From Bacillota bacterium (GTDB lineage: Bacteria > Bacillota_A > Clostridia > Lachnospirales > Lachnospiraceae): DNA of 64,000 nucleotides. Where the stretch lies: NCBI GenBank assembly GCA_023443625.1, contig JAEZTQ010000011.1, positions 124,001 through 188,000 of the forward strand, written 5' to 3'. Position numbers and translations under genes: made by a program. The notes beneath the pieces were generated by a model. It was not told where the DNA came from. It saw only the letters and a list, made by a program, of their open reading frames with translations, and did not search any database. Shown one piece after another: positions 50,877 to 60,196 of the stretch (position 1 is the stretch's first letter; each line of letters begins with the position of its first letter).

Positions 50877-51617
50877 ATGCTCAAGGGGAAAGTTGCAATC
50901 ATAACAGGAGCAGGCAAAGGAATAGGCAGAGCTATAGCTTTACATTTAAGTGAATGCGGAGCAAAGGTTGTTATAAACTACCGCAACAGTATGGCTCAGG
51001 TAGAGGAGCTATTAGCCACGATAAGAAGTGCCGGAGGCGAAGCTGTGGCAGTACAGGCTGATGTCAGCATAGAGGCAGAGGCAAAGAGACTCATAGAGGA
51101 AGCGATAAATAATTTTGGAAGATTGGATATATTAGTCAATAATGCGGGGATAATCAAAGATAATTTGATGATACGTATGTCAGAAATGGAATTTGACAGT
51201 GTCATAGACAATAATTTAAAAGGGACCTTCCATTGTATGAAACATGCAGCAGCAAAAATGCTAAAGCAAAAGTCGGGAAAGATTATTAATATCTCCTCCG
51301 TTGTTGGAGTTACAGGGAATATGGGTCAGGCTAATTATGCAGCCGCAAAGGCTGGTGTCATTGGACTTACAAAAGCAGCAGCCAGAGAGTTGGCTTCTAG
51401 GGGCATTACCGTTAATGCGGTAGCTCCTGGATTTATTGAATCTGATATGACAAACCATTTACCTGAGAAGGTAAAGGAAGCCACCTTGTCTAATATTCCT
51501 CTAAAGCGTTATGGAAAGCCAAAGGAGATAGCGGATGTCATAAGCTTCTTAGCTTCCGAAGGAGCAGATTATATAACAGGGCAGGTGCTTATAGTAGACG
51601 GTGGTATGGTGATGTAG
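50877..51617 (+). CDS. fabG: 3-oxoacyl-ACP reductase
   Basis: ATG 50877 (MLKGKVAIITGAGKGIGRAI) follows TGGAGG. The 246-residue short-chain dehydrogenase has GxxxGxG (TGAGKGIG), NNAGI, the catalytic Ser in NISSVVG, and YAAAKAG (YxxxK). It reduces 3-oxoacyl-ACP with NADPH. Confidence 0.97.
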   Translation: MLKGKVAIITGAGKGIGRAIALHLSECGAKVVINYRNSMAQVEELLATIRSAGGEAVAVQADVSIEAEAKRLIEEAINNFGRLDILVNNAGIIKDNLMIRMSEMEFDSVIDNNLKGTFHCMKHAAAKMLKQKSGKIINISSVVGVTGNMGQANYAAAKAGVIGLTKAAARELASRGITVNAVAPGFIESDMTNHLPEKVKEATLSNIPLKRYGKPKEIADVISFLASEGADYITGQVLIVDGGMVM

Positions 51618-51632
51618 TAGGAGGTTTATTGT

Positions 51633-52871
51633 ATGGCTCATAGAGTGGTGATAACAGGCTTGGGTGCTATTACACCCATAGGTAATAATGTTGAAGAGTT
51701 ATTTGAGAATGTTAAGGCTGGAAAATGTGGTATTGATTTTATTAATACCTTTGATACAGAAGGATACTCTGTTAAATTAGCTGCAGCAGTGAAGGACTTT
51801 GAACCCAAGAATTTTATGGATGCAAAGGAAGCGAAAAGAATGGATCGTTTCACTCAGTTTGCTGTAGCAGCTGCAAAGGAAGCAGTAATAGATTCAGGAA
51901 TTGATTTAGAGAAAATAGATGCAGAACGCTTTGGTGTAATTGTAGGATCAGGTATTGGAGCAATTGATGATATTGAAAAAGAGACCATTACCTTACGGGA
52001 AAAAGGACCAAAACGAGTTAATCCATTATTTATCCCTAAAACCATTACGAATATGGCAGCAGGTAACATTGCCATCCAATTTGGTGCTAAGGGGATATGT
52101 ACTAATGTAGTAACTGCCTGTGCTACAGGAAACAACTGTATTGGAGAGGCATTTCGAAGTATTAAACATGGCTATGCAGATATTATTTTGGCCGGAGGTA
52201 GTGAAGGTTCAATTACACCCTTAGCCATTGCAGGCTTTCAAGCATTAACTGCCCTTTCTACCAGCAAAGATCCTCTTAGGGCTTCTATTCCCTTTGATAA
52301 AGAAAGAGATGGTTTTGTTATGGGTGAGGGAGCTGGAGTACTTGTTCTTGAGGAATATGAACATGCCCTGGCCCGGGGTGCAAGAATATATGCTGAAATT
52401 GTTGGTTATGGAACAACTTGTGATGCATACCACATTACGTCTCCAACACCCGATGGAGAAGGTGGGGCAAGGGCTATGAAGCTTGCGCTCAAAGAGGCAA
52501 ATATTATGGCTAGGGACATTTCTTATATTAACGCCCATGGAACGAGCACACCTCCCAATGATCGTACAGAGACAGCTTCCATCAAGGAGGTTTTTGATAA
52601 AGATGCTTATAAGATCCCTATTAGTTCAAGTAAATCAATGTTTGGTCATCTACTTGGTGCAGCAGGTGCTGTAGAAGCTATTGTATGTGTAAAAGCAATT
52701 GAGCAGGATTTTATTCCAGCAACTCTAGGTCTTATGATACCTGATGAGGAATGTGATTTAGATTATGTACCCTGTATCGGTAGAAAAGGGAAAATTCTAT
52801 ATGCTATGTCCAATTCCTTGGGCTTTGGTGGACATAATGCAACTTTGATATTTAAGAGTATGGAGGTATAA
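51633..52871 (+). CDS. fabF: 3-oxoacyl-ACP synthase II
   Basis: The 412-residue elongation enzyme has Cys in VVTACATGNNCIGEAF, His in NAHGTSTPPND and GHLLGAAGAVEA, and the C-terminal SNSLGFGGHNATLIF. TAGGAGG precedes ATG 51633. It is the only long-chain condensing enzyme in the operon besides FabH. Confidence 0.97.
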   Translation: MAHRVVITGLGAITPIGNNVEELFENVKAGKCGIDFINTFDTEGYSVKLAAAVKDFEPKNFMDAKEAKRMDRFTQFAVAAAKEAVIDSGIDLEKIDAERFGVIVGSGIGAIDDIEKETITLREKGPKRVNPLFIPKTITNMAAGNIAIQFGAKGICTNVVTACATGNNCIGEAFRSIKHGYADIILAGGSEGSITPLAIAGFQALTALSTSKDPLRASIPFDKERDGFVMGEGAGVLVLEEYEHALARGARIYAEIVGYGTTCDAYHITSPTPDGEGGARAMKLALKEANIMARDISYINAHGTSTPPNDRTETASIKEVFDKDAYKIPISSSKSMFGHLLGAAGAVEAIVCVKAIEQDFIPATLGLMIPDEECDLDYVPCIGRKGKILYAMSNSLGFGGHNATLIFKSMEV

Positions 52872-52873
52872 TC

Positions 52874-53365
52874 ATGGATTATAAAGGGATTATTAATCTT
52901 ATGAAGGAAATGAACAATACGGATTTAACCAAGCTTCAGATCGAGGAGGATGGGGTGAGTATCTGTATGGAGAAGACTAGGTCTCTTCCAACAATGTATC
53001 CTCAAGAGCCTCCAGTTAGTTCCATAAATATGGTACCCGCAGGGCAGCCAGCAGTGTCTGTTCAAATGACATCAAATCAATCTGGAGTAACACTGGCAAA
53101 AACAGTGGAGCAACAGGCAGAGGAGATGGAGGGCAATAAAATTGTGTCTCCCATGGTGGGAACCTTCTATGCAGCACCCTCACCGGATAAAGCCCCTTTT
53201 GTAAAAGTCGGGGACAAAGTAAAAAAGGGTCAGACCGTCTGTATTATCGAAGCAATGAAATTGTTAAATGAAATTGAGAGTGAGTTTGACGGTGAAATTG
53301 TTAAAATACTTGTAAGTAATGAAGATATGGTGGAATTTGGCCAGCCTCTATTTGTGGTGAAGTAG
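52874..53365 (+). CDS. accB: Biotin carboxyl carrier protein of acetyl-CoA carboxylase
   Basis: The 163-residue protein starts two bases after fabF. An N-terminal helix, a Pro/Gln/Ser/Val-rich linker, and a biotinyl domain (residues 88-163) with the biotin Lys in IIEAMKLLNEIE and the opening VSPMVGTFYAAPSPDKAPFV. It carries CO2 between AccC and AccAD. Confidence 0.97.
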   Translation: MDYKGIINLMKEMNNTDLTKLQIEEDGVSICMEKTRSLPTMYPQEPPVSSINMVPAGQPAVSVQMTSNQSGVTLAKTVEQQAEEMEGNKIVSPMVGTFYAAPSPDKAPFVKVGDKVKKGQTVCIIEAMKLLNEIESEFDGEIVKILVSNEDMVEFGQPLFVVK

Positions 53366-53439
53366 AATACATTTCAACAAAATTCGAATAGAAGGTCTTA
53401 TTGACCATATACAGGGATATATATGAAAGAGGGTATCTA

Positions 53440-53865
53440 ATGTTAAATATTGATGAAATACAAAAAGTATTGCCTCACAGGCCACCATTTTTATTGATTG
53501 ACCGGGTAGAGGAATTAGAGCCTGGCTTAAGGGCAAAGGGTAAGAAGTGTGTGTCAATGAATGAACCCTATTTTCAGGGACATTTTCCGGGAAAAGCAGT
53601 AATGCCCGGTGTGATAATTCTTGAAGCCTTAGCGCAGATGGGAGCTGTATGTATGCTTACTGTTCCGGGAAATGAAGGGAAAATTGTATATTTTGGTGGA
53701 ATGGATAAGGTTAAGTTCAAACAACAGGTATATCCAGGGGATGTGCTAACTTTAGATGTTGAAATTACAAAAAAGAAAGGCAGCTTTGGTGTAGGGACTG
53801 CAAAAGCCTATGTAGAAGGAAAGATTGCAGTTGAAGCAATCCTTACTTTTGCCATTGAATCATAG
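53440..53865 (+). CDS. fabZ: 3-hydroxyacyl-ACP dehydratase
   Basis: ATG 53440 (MLNIDEIQKVLPHRPPFLLI) follows GAGGGTATCTA. The 141-residue hot-dog enzyme has the catalytic His in GHFPGKAVMPGVIILEALAQ with the following Glu, and the start PHRPPFLLIDRV. It dehydrates 3-hydroxyacyl-ACP. An isomerase (FabN-type) role cannot be excluded, since no FabM or FabA is visible here. Confidence 0.96.
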   Translation: MLNIDEIQKVLPHRPPFLLIDRVEELEPGLRAKGKKCVSMNEPYFQGHFPGKAVMPGVIILEALAQMGAVCMLTVPGNEGKIVYFGGMDKVKFKQQVYPGDVLTLDVEITKKKGSFGVGTAKAYVEGKIAVEAILTFAIES

Positions 53866-53911
53866 AACATTTGTCAGGAATCAAAAGTTTATAGGTTTAA
53901 GGAGAACGACG

Positions 53912-55243
53912 ATGTTTAAGAAAATATTGATAGCAAACCGTGGAGAAATTGCAGTTAGAATCATTCGCGCCTGCAAGGAAATGGGTATAGATACCGTAGC
54001 AGTTTATTCAGAAGCAGACAAAGAGTCGTTGCATGTAATGCTGGCAGATGAAGCCGTATGTATTGGTCCGGCTAAATCCAAGAGCAGTTATTTGAATATA
54101 CAAAATATCATCAGTGCAACAGTACTCACTGGTGCAACAGCAATTCATCCTGGTTTTGGGTTTTTATCGGAAAATAGCGCCTTTGCCAGAATGTGTGAGG
54201 ATTGTAATATAACCTTTATCGGACCTAAGGCTGATACAATTGATTTGTTGGGGAATAAATCAAGAGCCAGGGAGACAATGCAAAAGGCAGGAGTACCAGT
54301 AATACCAGGATCTGAAGGAGAAGTTGAGAACCTAAAGGATGCCTATGATATTGCTAAGAAGATTGGTTATCCTATTATGATTAAGGCCTCCGCCGGCGGT
54401 GGTGGTAAAGGGATGCGAGGAGTATTTAAAGAAGAAGATTTAGAAAAATTCTATAATAGCGCAAAGGCAGAGGCGAAAGCAGCCTTTGGTGATGATAAGG
54501 TATATATAGAGAAATTAATTGTTAATCCCAAGCATATAGAGTTTCAAATTCTTGCAGATAGCCATGGCAACATTGTTCATCTTGGAGAGAGAGACTGTTC
54601 TGTTCAAAGAAGAAATCAAAAGATGATTGAGGAATCCCCTTGTCCTATTATGACCCAGGAACTTCGCAAGGTTATGGGTTTAGCAGCTGTGAAGGCAGCA
54701 AAGGCAACAGGGTACGTTAATGCGGGTACCATTGAATTCTTGTATGATAAGGGATCCTATTATTTCATGGAGATGAATACACGTATTCAGGTAGAGCATC
54801 CAGTAACAGAGATGGTAACAGGAATTGATATGATAAAGGCTCAGATAAGGATAGCGAACGGTGAGCCCATACCCTTTAGTCAGAAGAATGTTGAATTTAA
54901 AGGGCATGCAATAGAATGTCGAATCAATGCGGAGAATCCAGCCAATAATTTTATGCCCTGCCCCGGAAAGGTTGAAAATGTACTTTTTCCCGGAGGCTTT
55001 GGTATACGAGTAGACAGTGCGCTCTACCCCGGATATGTAGTTCCTTCCTGTTATGATTCCATGCTTGCTAAGATCATAGCTTATGGAAATGATCGAGAAG
55101 AGGCTATGGAAAGAATGAAGAGGGCCTTATCGGAACTGGTTATTGACGGTATACAGACTAATGTGGATTATCAGTATGATTTGTTAGAGAGAGAAGAGAT
55201 TATATCTGGAGTTTATCATACAGGATTAATTGAGGCAAAGTAG
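53912..55243 (+). CDS. accC: Biotin carboxylase subunit of acetyl-CoA carboxylase
   Basis: ATG 53912 ([20 protein letters not shown]) follows AAGGAGAAC. The 443-residue ATP-grasp enzyme has [10 protein letters not shown], the glycine-rich [13 protein letters not shown] loop, [12 protein letters not shown] and [12 protein letters not shown]. It carboxylates biotin on AccB. Confidence 0.97.
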   Translation: MFKKILIANRGEIAVRIIRACKEMGIDTVAVYSEADKESLHVMLADEAVCIGPAKSKSSYLNIQNIISATVLTGATAIHPGFGFLSENSAFARMCEDCNITFIGPKADTIDLLGNKSRARETMQKAGVPVIPGSEGEVENLKDAYDIAKKIGYPIMIKASAGGGGKGMRGVFKEEDLEKFYNSAKAEAKAAFGDDKVYIEKLIVNPKHIEFQILADSHGNIVHLGERDCSVQRRNQKMIEESPCPIMTQELRKVMGLAAVKAAKATGYVNAGTIEFLYDKGSYYFMEMNTRIQVEHPVTEMVTGIDMIKAQIRIANGEPIPFSQKNVEFKGHAIECRINAENPANNFMPCPGKVENVLFPGGFGIRVDSALYPGYVVPSCYDSMLAKIIAYGNDREEAMERMKRALSELVIDGIQTNVDYQYDLLEREEIISGVYHTGLIEAK

Positions 55244-55247
55244 AAAT

Positions 55248-56126
55248 ATGAGAAAGAATCCATTTAAAACAAAGCAATATGCCATATCGAAGATATATCG
55301 TGCGACTCCTCAGCTTCCTGATCAGCCTGAAGAGGAGCGTCCCAACATACCCGAAGGGTTAATGACAAAATGTCCCCGTTGCAACAAAATCATTTATACA
55401 AAGCTATTATTAACGAACTACAAAAGATGTGATGATTGCGGATATAATTTTAAGGTATCGTCAAAAGAGCGTATTGCAATGATACTCGATGATGGCGAGC
55501 TTCAGGAATTCGATGAGCTAACAACAACCAGAGACCCTCTTAATTTTCCTGGGTACAAAGATAAATTATTGAAGACCCAGAAAGAGACAGGCTTAGTGGA
55601 TGGAGTGGTCACTGGTAAAGGACAAATGAATGGTCTCCCAGTCATGCTTGGTATAATGGATGCTTCCTTTTTTATGGGAAGTATGGGAACTGCTGTTGGA
55701 GAAAAGTTGGCAAGATTATTTGAAAGAGCTACCAGGGAGAAATTACCTGTTATTGTATTCACTGCCTCAGGAGGTGCAAGAATGCATGAAGGTATCTTCT
55801 CATTAATGCAGATGGCTAAGGTGAGTGCTGCTGTAGCAAAACACAGTGAGGCAGGCCTTCTATATATAACAGTACTGACAGATCCTACAACAGGAGGTGT
55901 AACAGCAAGCTTTGCCATGTTGGGTGATATTATTCTTGCAGAGCCTGGAGCCCTGATTGGGTTTGCAGGACCCAGAGTGATTGAACAGACCATTGGCCAG
56001 AAGCTACCGGAGGGCTTTCAACGTTCTGAATTCTTACTGGACCATGGCTTTGTCGATGGAATTGTTCCGAGGGAGGAGCTAAAGCAAACCCTTGGTCATA
56101 TTTTGAAGCTGCATTCTGCTAGATAG
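55248..56126 (+). CDS. accD: Acetyl-CoA carboxylase carboxyltransferase beta subunit
   Basis: ATG 55248 ([20 protein letters not shown]) sits just after the accC stop. The 292-residue protein has the AccD zinc finger ([20 protein letters not shown], then DDC, CxxC...CxxC), and the crotonase-type core [20 protein letters not shown]. It forms the transferase with AccA. Confidence 0.96.
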   Translation: MRKNPFKTKQYAISKIYRATPQLPDQPEEERPNIPEGLMTKCPRCNKIIYTKLLLTNYKRCDDCGYNFKVSSKERIAMILDDGELQEFDELTTTRDPLNFPGYKDKLLKTQKETGLVDGVVTGKGQMNGLPVMLGIMDASFFMGSMGTAVGEKLARLFERATREKLPVIVFTASGGARMHEGIFSLMQMAKVSAAVAKHSEAGLLYITVLTDPTTGGVTASFAMLGDIILAEPGALIGFAGPRVIEQTIGQKLPEGFQRSEFLLDHGFVDGIVPREELKQTLGHILKLHSAR

Positions 56127-56195
56127 TAGATAGACAGTATGGAAAGCAAGCTTATAGTATAGATGGGCTGCATCTAAAAGGCAAATGGAAGTTAA

Positions 56196-56263
56196 TGTGA
56201 AGAAAAAAAGCATCTTCACACGGGAAGAGCATGAAGTCGTACAGAGATGTGAACTTCATGTTC
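56196..56263 (+). ncRNA. Two stable hairpins in the accD-accA spacer
   Basis: TGTGAAG (56196-56202) pairs with CTTCACA (56214-56220). GAGCATGAAG (56227-56236) pairs with CTTCATGTTC (56254-56263). No poly-T follows, so they are not plain terminators. The 185-bp gap is the longest in an otherwise tight operon. A processing or control role is possible. Confidence 0.45.
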
Positions 56264-56311
56264 TTTACGAGGTTTTAAGCAGCCTTTAAAAAGGCAGCAT
56301 GGAGGTTACGT

Positions 56312-57097
56312 ATGGAATTGACACCCTGGGAGAAGGTAAAACTTGCCCGTATGCCCGTAAGACCAACGGGTCTTGATTATATTGACAGAATATTTGATGG
56401 TTTTCTAGAAATGCATGGAGACCGCTTTTATGCTGATGATCAGGCAATCGTAGGAGGTATTGCCTTCTTAGGTAATAATCCTGTCACAGTAATTGCCCAG
56501 CAAAAAGGACGCAATACAAAGGAAAATATAGCTAGAAATTTTTCCATGCCCCATCCAGAAGGATATCGTAAGGCACTACGCTTAATGAAACAGGCGGAGA
56601 AATTCCATCGTCCCATAATCTGCTTTATTGATACTCCCGGTGCCTTCTGTGGATTGGGAGCAGAAGAGAGAGGACAGGGAGAAGCAATTGCTACTAACCT
56701 TGCGGAAATGATGTTATTAAAAACTCCAATAATCTCTGTGATAATCTCAGAAGGTGGAAGTGGTGGAGCCCTTGCCCTTGGTGTGGCAGATCGGGTATAT
56801 ATGTTGGAACATGCCATCTATGCCATATTATCACCGGAAGGCTTTGCCAGTATTTTATATAAGGATTCTACTAAGGCGGAACAGGCAGCTAGAGATATGA
56901 AGCTTACTGCTCAGGATTTGTTGGAGTTTGGAATTATTGATGGAATTATTCCCGAACCTAAGGGTGGCGCCCATAATGACTATAATCAGATGGCAAATAA
57001 CATAAAAGCTATGTTAGAAGAGGAATTACAGAATCTGATTGAGATGGATATGGGGGTTATCTTAGATAGAAGATATCAGAAGTTTAGAGATATGTAA
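56312..57097 (+). CDS. accA: Acetyl-CoA carboxylase carboxyltransferase alpha subunit
   Basis: The 261-residue protein shows MHGDRFYADDQAIVGGIAFL, CFIDTPGAFCGLGAEERGQG, and ISEGGSGGALALGVADRVYM, the crotonase-fold oxyanion region. It is the shorter form usual in Firmicutes. GGAGG precedes ATG 56312. It is the last gene of the operon. Confidence 0.96.
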   Translation: MELTPWEKVKLARMPVRPTGLDYIDRIFDGFLEMHGDRFYADDQAIVGGIAFLGNNPVTVIAQQKGRNTKENIARNFSMPHPEGYRKALRLMKQAEKFHRPIICFIDTPGAFCGLGAEERGQGEAIATNLAEMMLLKTPIISVIISEGGSGGALALGVADRVYMLEHAIYAILSPEGFASILYKDSTKAEQAARDMKLTAQDLLEFGIIDGIIPEPKGGAHNDYNQMANNIKAMLEEELQNLIEMDMGVILDRRYQKFRDM

Positions 57098-57120
57098 AAT
57101 AAGATAATATCAAATATATA

Positions 57121-57162
57121 AAAAACCCGATTTGAAAGCAGAACCATCAATTCGGGTTTTGT
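57121..57162 (+). terminator. Terminator of the fab operon
   Basis: AAAACCCGA (57122-57130) pairs with TCGGGTTTT (57152-57160) with ATT/AAT extending the stem. An A-run before the stem lets it also serve the convergent gene at 57194. Confidence 0.85.
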
Positions 57163-57193
57163 TCTTGGATAGTATTTATATGACTTCTATGAA

Positions 57194-58021
57194 TTACACA
57201 TTCTTCTTCACCTGTACAATACTTGAGGTAAAGGTGCCACTGGCACTATCTATATAATCCCAGTACTCTTCATAATTAATATAGTATTCTTTTCCCCAGG
57301 AGGAAATGCGAAGCATAATCCGCCCGGCGATTTCATCCTTTATGATACCGGTTACTGTTATATAATGACTGTTGACATTTTGTTGTGCAGCTTTATAATA
57401 ATAGGGCTTTTTAACAGGAATTTGATCTGTACCATCTGAGGGTGGCTCCCTGTTGGGGGAGATTTCCCTATATTCAATTTCCCTGTATTCATAAAAGGGA
57501 ATGCCTTTCTTACCCCATAGTTTAGGTGTGTTAGGACCAATGGATAGTATGACAGGAATATCTTTGTACAACATTTCTTCCATAATATCCAGCATGTCAT
57601 AATAGGTTAGCTTAAGTCTCCAAGTGGCCTTATATCCAAAATCATAAAATTCAGAATAGGAGTTAATAGCAGATGCAATTTTTGTTCCTAATACGGCAAT
57701 GACTCTCTTAGTTTTTGTATACTGATCATTAATTTTGCGAACATAGACTATATAGTCATCATAATTAATTATATTACTGTCAGTCTTCATGGCAATTTCA
57801 GTCTCAATACTTTTCAGAGAGGAATTTTGCATAGCCAGATAGAGTAAAAAATCTGCCGTAGCAATTGTTCCGCAACCATATTGATGCAGGACATAATCCT
57901 TGCTATATTTATGATCTTTGGAAAACCACATTTGACTCCCACCGTAGAAGATTTTGGATGCTTTCATAACCGGAACATAATTTGGATTGGATAATTCTAT
58001 AATGTTATTTACTTGTGCCAT
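57194..58021 (-). CDS. Papain-fold (C39-like) protein of unknown function
   Basis: The 275-residue protein has a probable nucleophile Cys in QYGCGTIATADFLLYL near residue 50 and a His in NSHYITVTGIIKDE near residue 225. ISSWGKEYYINYEEYW follows, where related peptidases have Asn or Asp before WG. The third catalytic residue is thus Ser here, so activity is unsure. There is no signal peptide. ATG 58021 follows TAGGAG. The family is unnamed to me. Confidence 0.6.
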   Translation of the reverse strand: MAQVNNIIELSNPNYVPVMKASKIFYGGSQMWFSKDHKYSKDYVLHQYGCGTIATADFLLYLAMQNSSLKSIETEIAMKTDSNIINYDDYIVYVRKINDQYTKTKRVIAVLGTKIASAINSYSEFYDFGYKATWRLKLTYYDMLDIMEEMLYKDIPVILSIGPNTPKLWGKKGIPFYEYREIEYREISPNREPPSDGTDQIPVKKPYYYKAAQQNVNSHYITVTGIIKDEIAGRIMLRISSWGKEYYINYEEYWDYIDSASGTFTSSIVQVKKNV

Positions 58022-58220
58022 TGCTGCTTCTCCTATCTTTATGTTCTCATTGTTATTTTATTCAAAATAGCTTTTCTAGGTTCCGGGGCAAAGATTGTTT
58101 ATAATATATGGCAACCAAATGTATAACCTACCTTAACTATTGTCCAAATGCACAGGTCATAGTTAACTTTTATTGGCCATTCCCTAATATCTAGCACAGG
58201 GCCTTTTTTCTGTCAAAACC

Positions 58221-58270
58221 AAAAAGGACGGGTCGCATCCTAACTTCAAAGTTATTTTGCAACACGCCCT
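58221..58270 (-). terminator. Terminator of the ABC-F gene
   Basis: On the minus strand a long stem forms between AGGGCGTGTTGCA and TGCGACCCGTCCT (10 of 13 positions pair), enclosing AACTT/AAGTT, and CCTTTTTGG follows. It is 20 bp after the ABC-F stop. Confidence 0.65.
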
Positions 58271-58290
58271 AATATTTATATGTCTTATAG

Positions 58291-59946
58291 TTATTCTTCT
58301 ACTTCTTCTACTTCTTCTAACTCATCTTCTGTATTAAACTTACTAATCTGTCTCTTTCTAGCCATTTCGTCACTTTCAAGATATTCATCGTAGCTGGTAA
58401 TCTTATCAATGAGATGTCCTCCAACAACTTCCATAATTCTGTTCGCTGTTGTCTGTATAAATTGATGGTCAGGAGAACTAAATAAGGCAACTCCGGAGAA
58501 TTTTATCAAACCATTATTTAATGCAGTGATGGACTCCATATCCAAATGGTTCGTAGGCTCATCAAGAATTAAGACATTAGCACCTGCAATCATCATCTTG
58601 GATAGCATAACACGGACTCTCTCGCCACCGGAGAGGACATTTACCTTCTTAGAACCTTCTTCACCTGCAAAGAGCATTCTTCCCATGAAACCACGTACAT
58701 AAGTTACATCCTTCTCAGGGGAGAAAGGCATTAAGAAATCCACAATGGTTTCATCACCGGCAAATAATGCTGTATTATCCTTAGGAAAATAGGATACATT
58801 TGTTGTAATGCCCCATTTGTAATTACCTTCATCTGGTTCCATCTCACCTGATAAAATCTTAAATAGAGTGGTGGTAGCAGTAGTATTAGGACCTACAAAA
58901 GCAATTTTATCTTCTCGGCCTACGATAAAGGATATATTATCTAAAACTTTTACACCATCGATGGTCTTTGATAAATTAGTAACTGTAAGAACTTCATTAC
59001 CAATCTCTCTACTAGGTCTAAAATCAATATAGGGATATTTTCTACTGGAGGGTCTGATATCATCCAGCTCGATTTTCTCAAGAGCCTTCTTTCTGGAGGT
59101 AGCTTGCTTGGATTTGGATGCATTTGCGCTAAAACGCTGAATAAATTCCTGGAGTTCTTTAATTTTTTCTTCCTTCTTTTTATTCGCTTCCTTCATCTGC
59201 TTTACCATCAACTGGCTTGATTCATACCAGAAATCGTAGTTACCAGAGTAAAGCTGAATCTTCGCATAATCTATATCTGCAATATGAGTACATACCTTGT
59301 TTAAGAAATAACGGTCATGGGAAACAACGATTACGGTATTTTCAAAATTAATTAAGAATTCTTCTAACCAACGGATGGCTTCTAGATCTAAGTGGTTGGT
59401 GGGCTCATCGAGGAGAAGAATATCGGGATTACCAAAGAGGGCTTGGGCAAGTAATACCTTAACCTTATCACCACCGTTGAGCTCACTCATTTTCTTATAA
59501 TGCAGCTCGGTGTCAATTCCTAGGCCATTTAACAAGGTGGCCGCATTTGACTCTGCCTCCCAGCCATCCATTGCAGCAAATTCACCCTCAAGCTCACTGG
59601 CATGGATACCATCTTCTTCAGTAAAGTCTTCTTTTGCATAGATGACTTCTTTTTCCTTCATAATTTCATATAAACGCTTATTGCCCATGATAACGGTATC
59701 CAGGACTTCATAAGCATCATATTTGAAATGATCCTGCTGTAGGAAGGATAATCTTTGTCCGGGGGTGATTATTATATCACCCTTGCTGGGCTCAATCTGC
59801 CCGTTTAATATTTTGAGAAAGGTGGATTTACCAGCACCATTGGCACCAATTAATCCGTAGCAGTTACCTTCTGTAAACTTAATGTTTACATCTTCGAATA
59901 ATGCTCGCTTTCCTAATCTTAATGTTATATTAGCTGCCTGAATCAT
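58291..59946 (-). CDS. ABC-F ATPase (YbiT-like) with degenerate second ATP site
   Basis: ATG 59946 (MIQAANITLRLGKRALFEDV) follows AGGAGG. The 551-residue protein has two ABC domains with no transmembrane part. Domain 1 has GANGAGKST, ELNGGDKVKV, ILLLDEPTNHLD and VVSHDRYF. A linker with coiled-coil character (KKKEEKIKELQEFIQRF) follows. Domain 2 has GPNTTATTT where Walker A should read GxxxxGK[ST], LSGGERVRVM, VLILDEPTNHLD, and SSPDHQF where the H-loop should read SHD. Both catalytic Lys and switch His of site 2 are lost. ABC-F proteins act on the ribosome; a drug-protection or translation-factor role is possible. The acidic C-terminus ends in EEVEEVEE. Confidence 0.92.
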   Translation of the reverse strand: MIQAANITLRLGKRALFEDVNIKFTEGNCYGLIGANGAGKSTFLKILNGQIEPSKGDIIITPGQRLSFLQQDHFKYDAYEVLDTVIMGNKRLYEIMKEKEVIYAKEDFTEEDGIHASELEGEFAAMDGWEAESNAATLLNGLGIDTELHYKKMSELNGGDKVKVLLAQALFGNPDILLLDEPTNHLDLEAIRWLEEFLINFENTVIVVSHDRYFLNKVCTHIADIDYAKIQLYSGNYDFWYESSQLMVKQMKEANKKKEEKIKELQEFIQRFSANASKSKQATSRKKALEKIELDDIRPSSRKYPYIDFRPSREIGNEVLTVTNLSKTIDGVKVLDNISFIVGREDKIAFVGPNTTATTTLFKILSGEMEPDEGNYKWGITTNVSYFPKDNTALFAGDETIVDFLMPFSPEKDVTYVRGFMGRMLFAGEEGSKKVNVLSGGERVRVMLSKMMIAGANVLILDEPTNHLDMESITALNNGLIKFSGVALFSSPDHQFIQTTANRIMEVVGGHLIDKITSYDEYLESDEMARKRQISKFNTEDELEEVEEVEE

Positions 59947-60196
59947 GTATAACCTCCTGAATACTACCAAATTATTAACAATTAACATATCTATTGTATC
60001 GTATATTCTCCAATTTGCAAGTGATTATTTTGGTTTCTTGTTATTTGGATTTCATGTTAAGAACTGGCAGGCAATCAATATTAGTAGGCTGAGAAGAAAT
60101 TAAAGTCAACTTTTGTCAATTGTTGTTTGCTTTAAAAAACTAATAATGGTATAATTTGTATGATATAGATACACGAACTATGAATGGAGAAAAAAG
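59947..60196. other. Divergent intergenic, ABC-F / PPC protein
   Basis: An AT-rich 250-bp spacer. TTGTCAATTG (60114) and TATAATTTG (60149) stand about 26 bp apart and could belong to a promoter of the plus-strand gene. No gene is seen. Confidence 0.4.
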
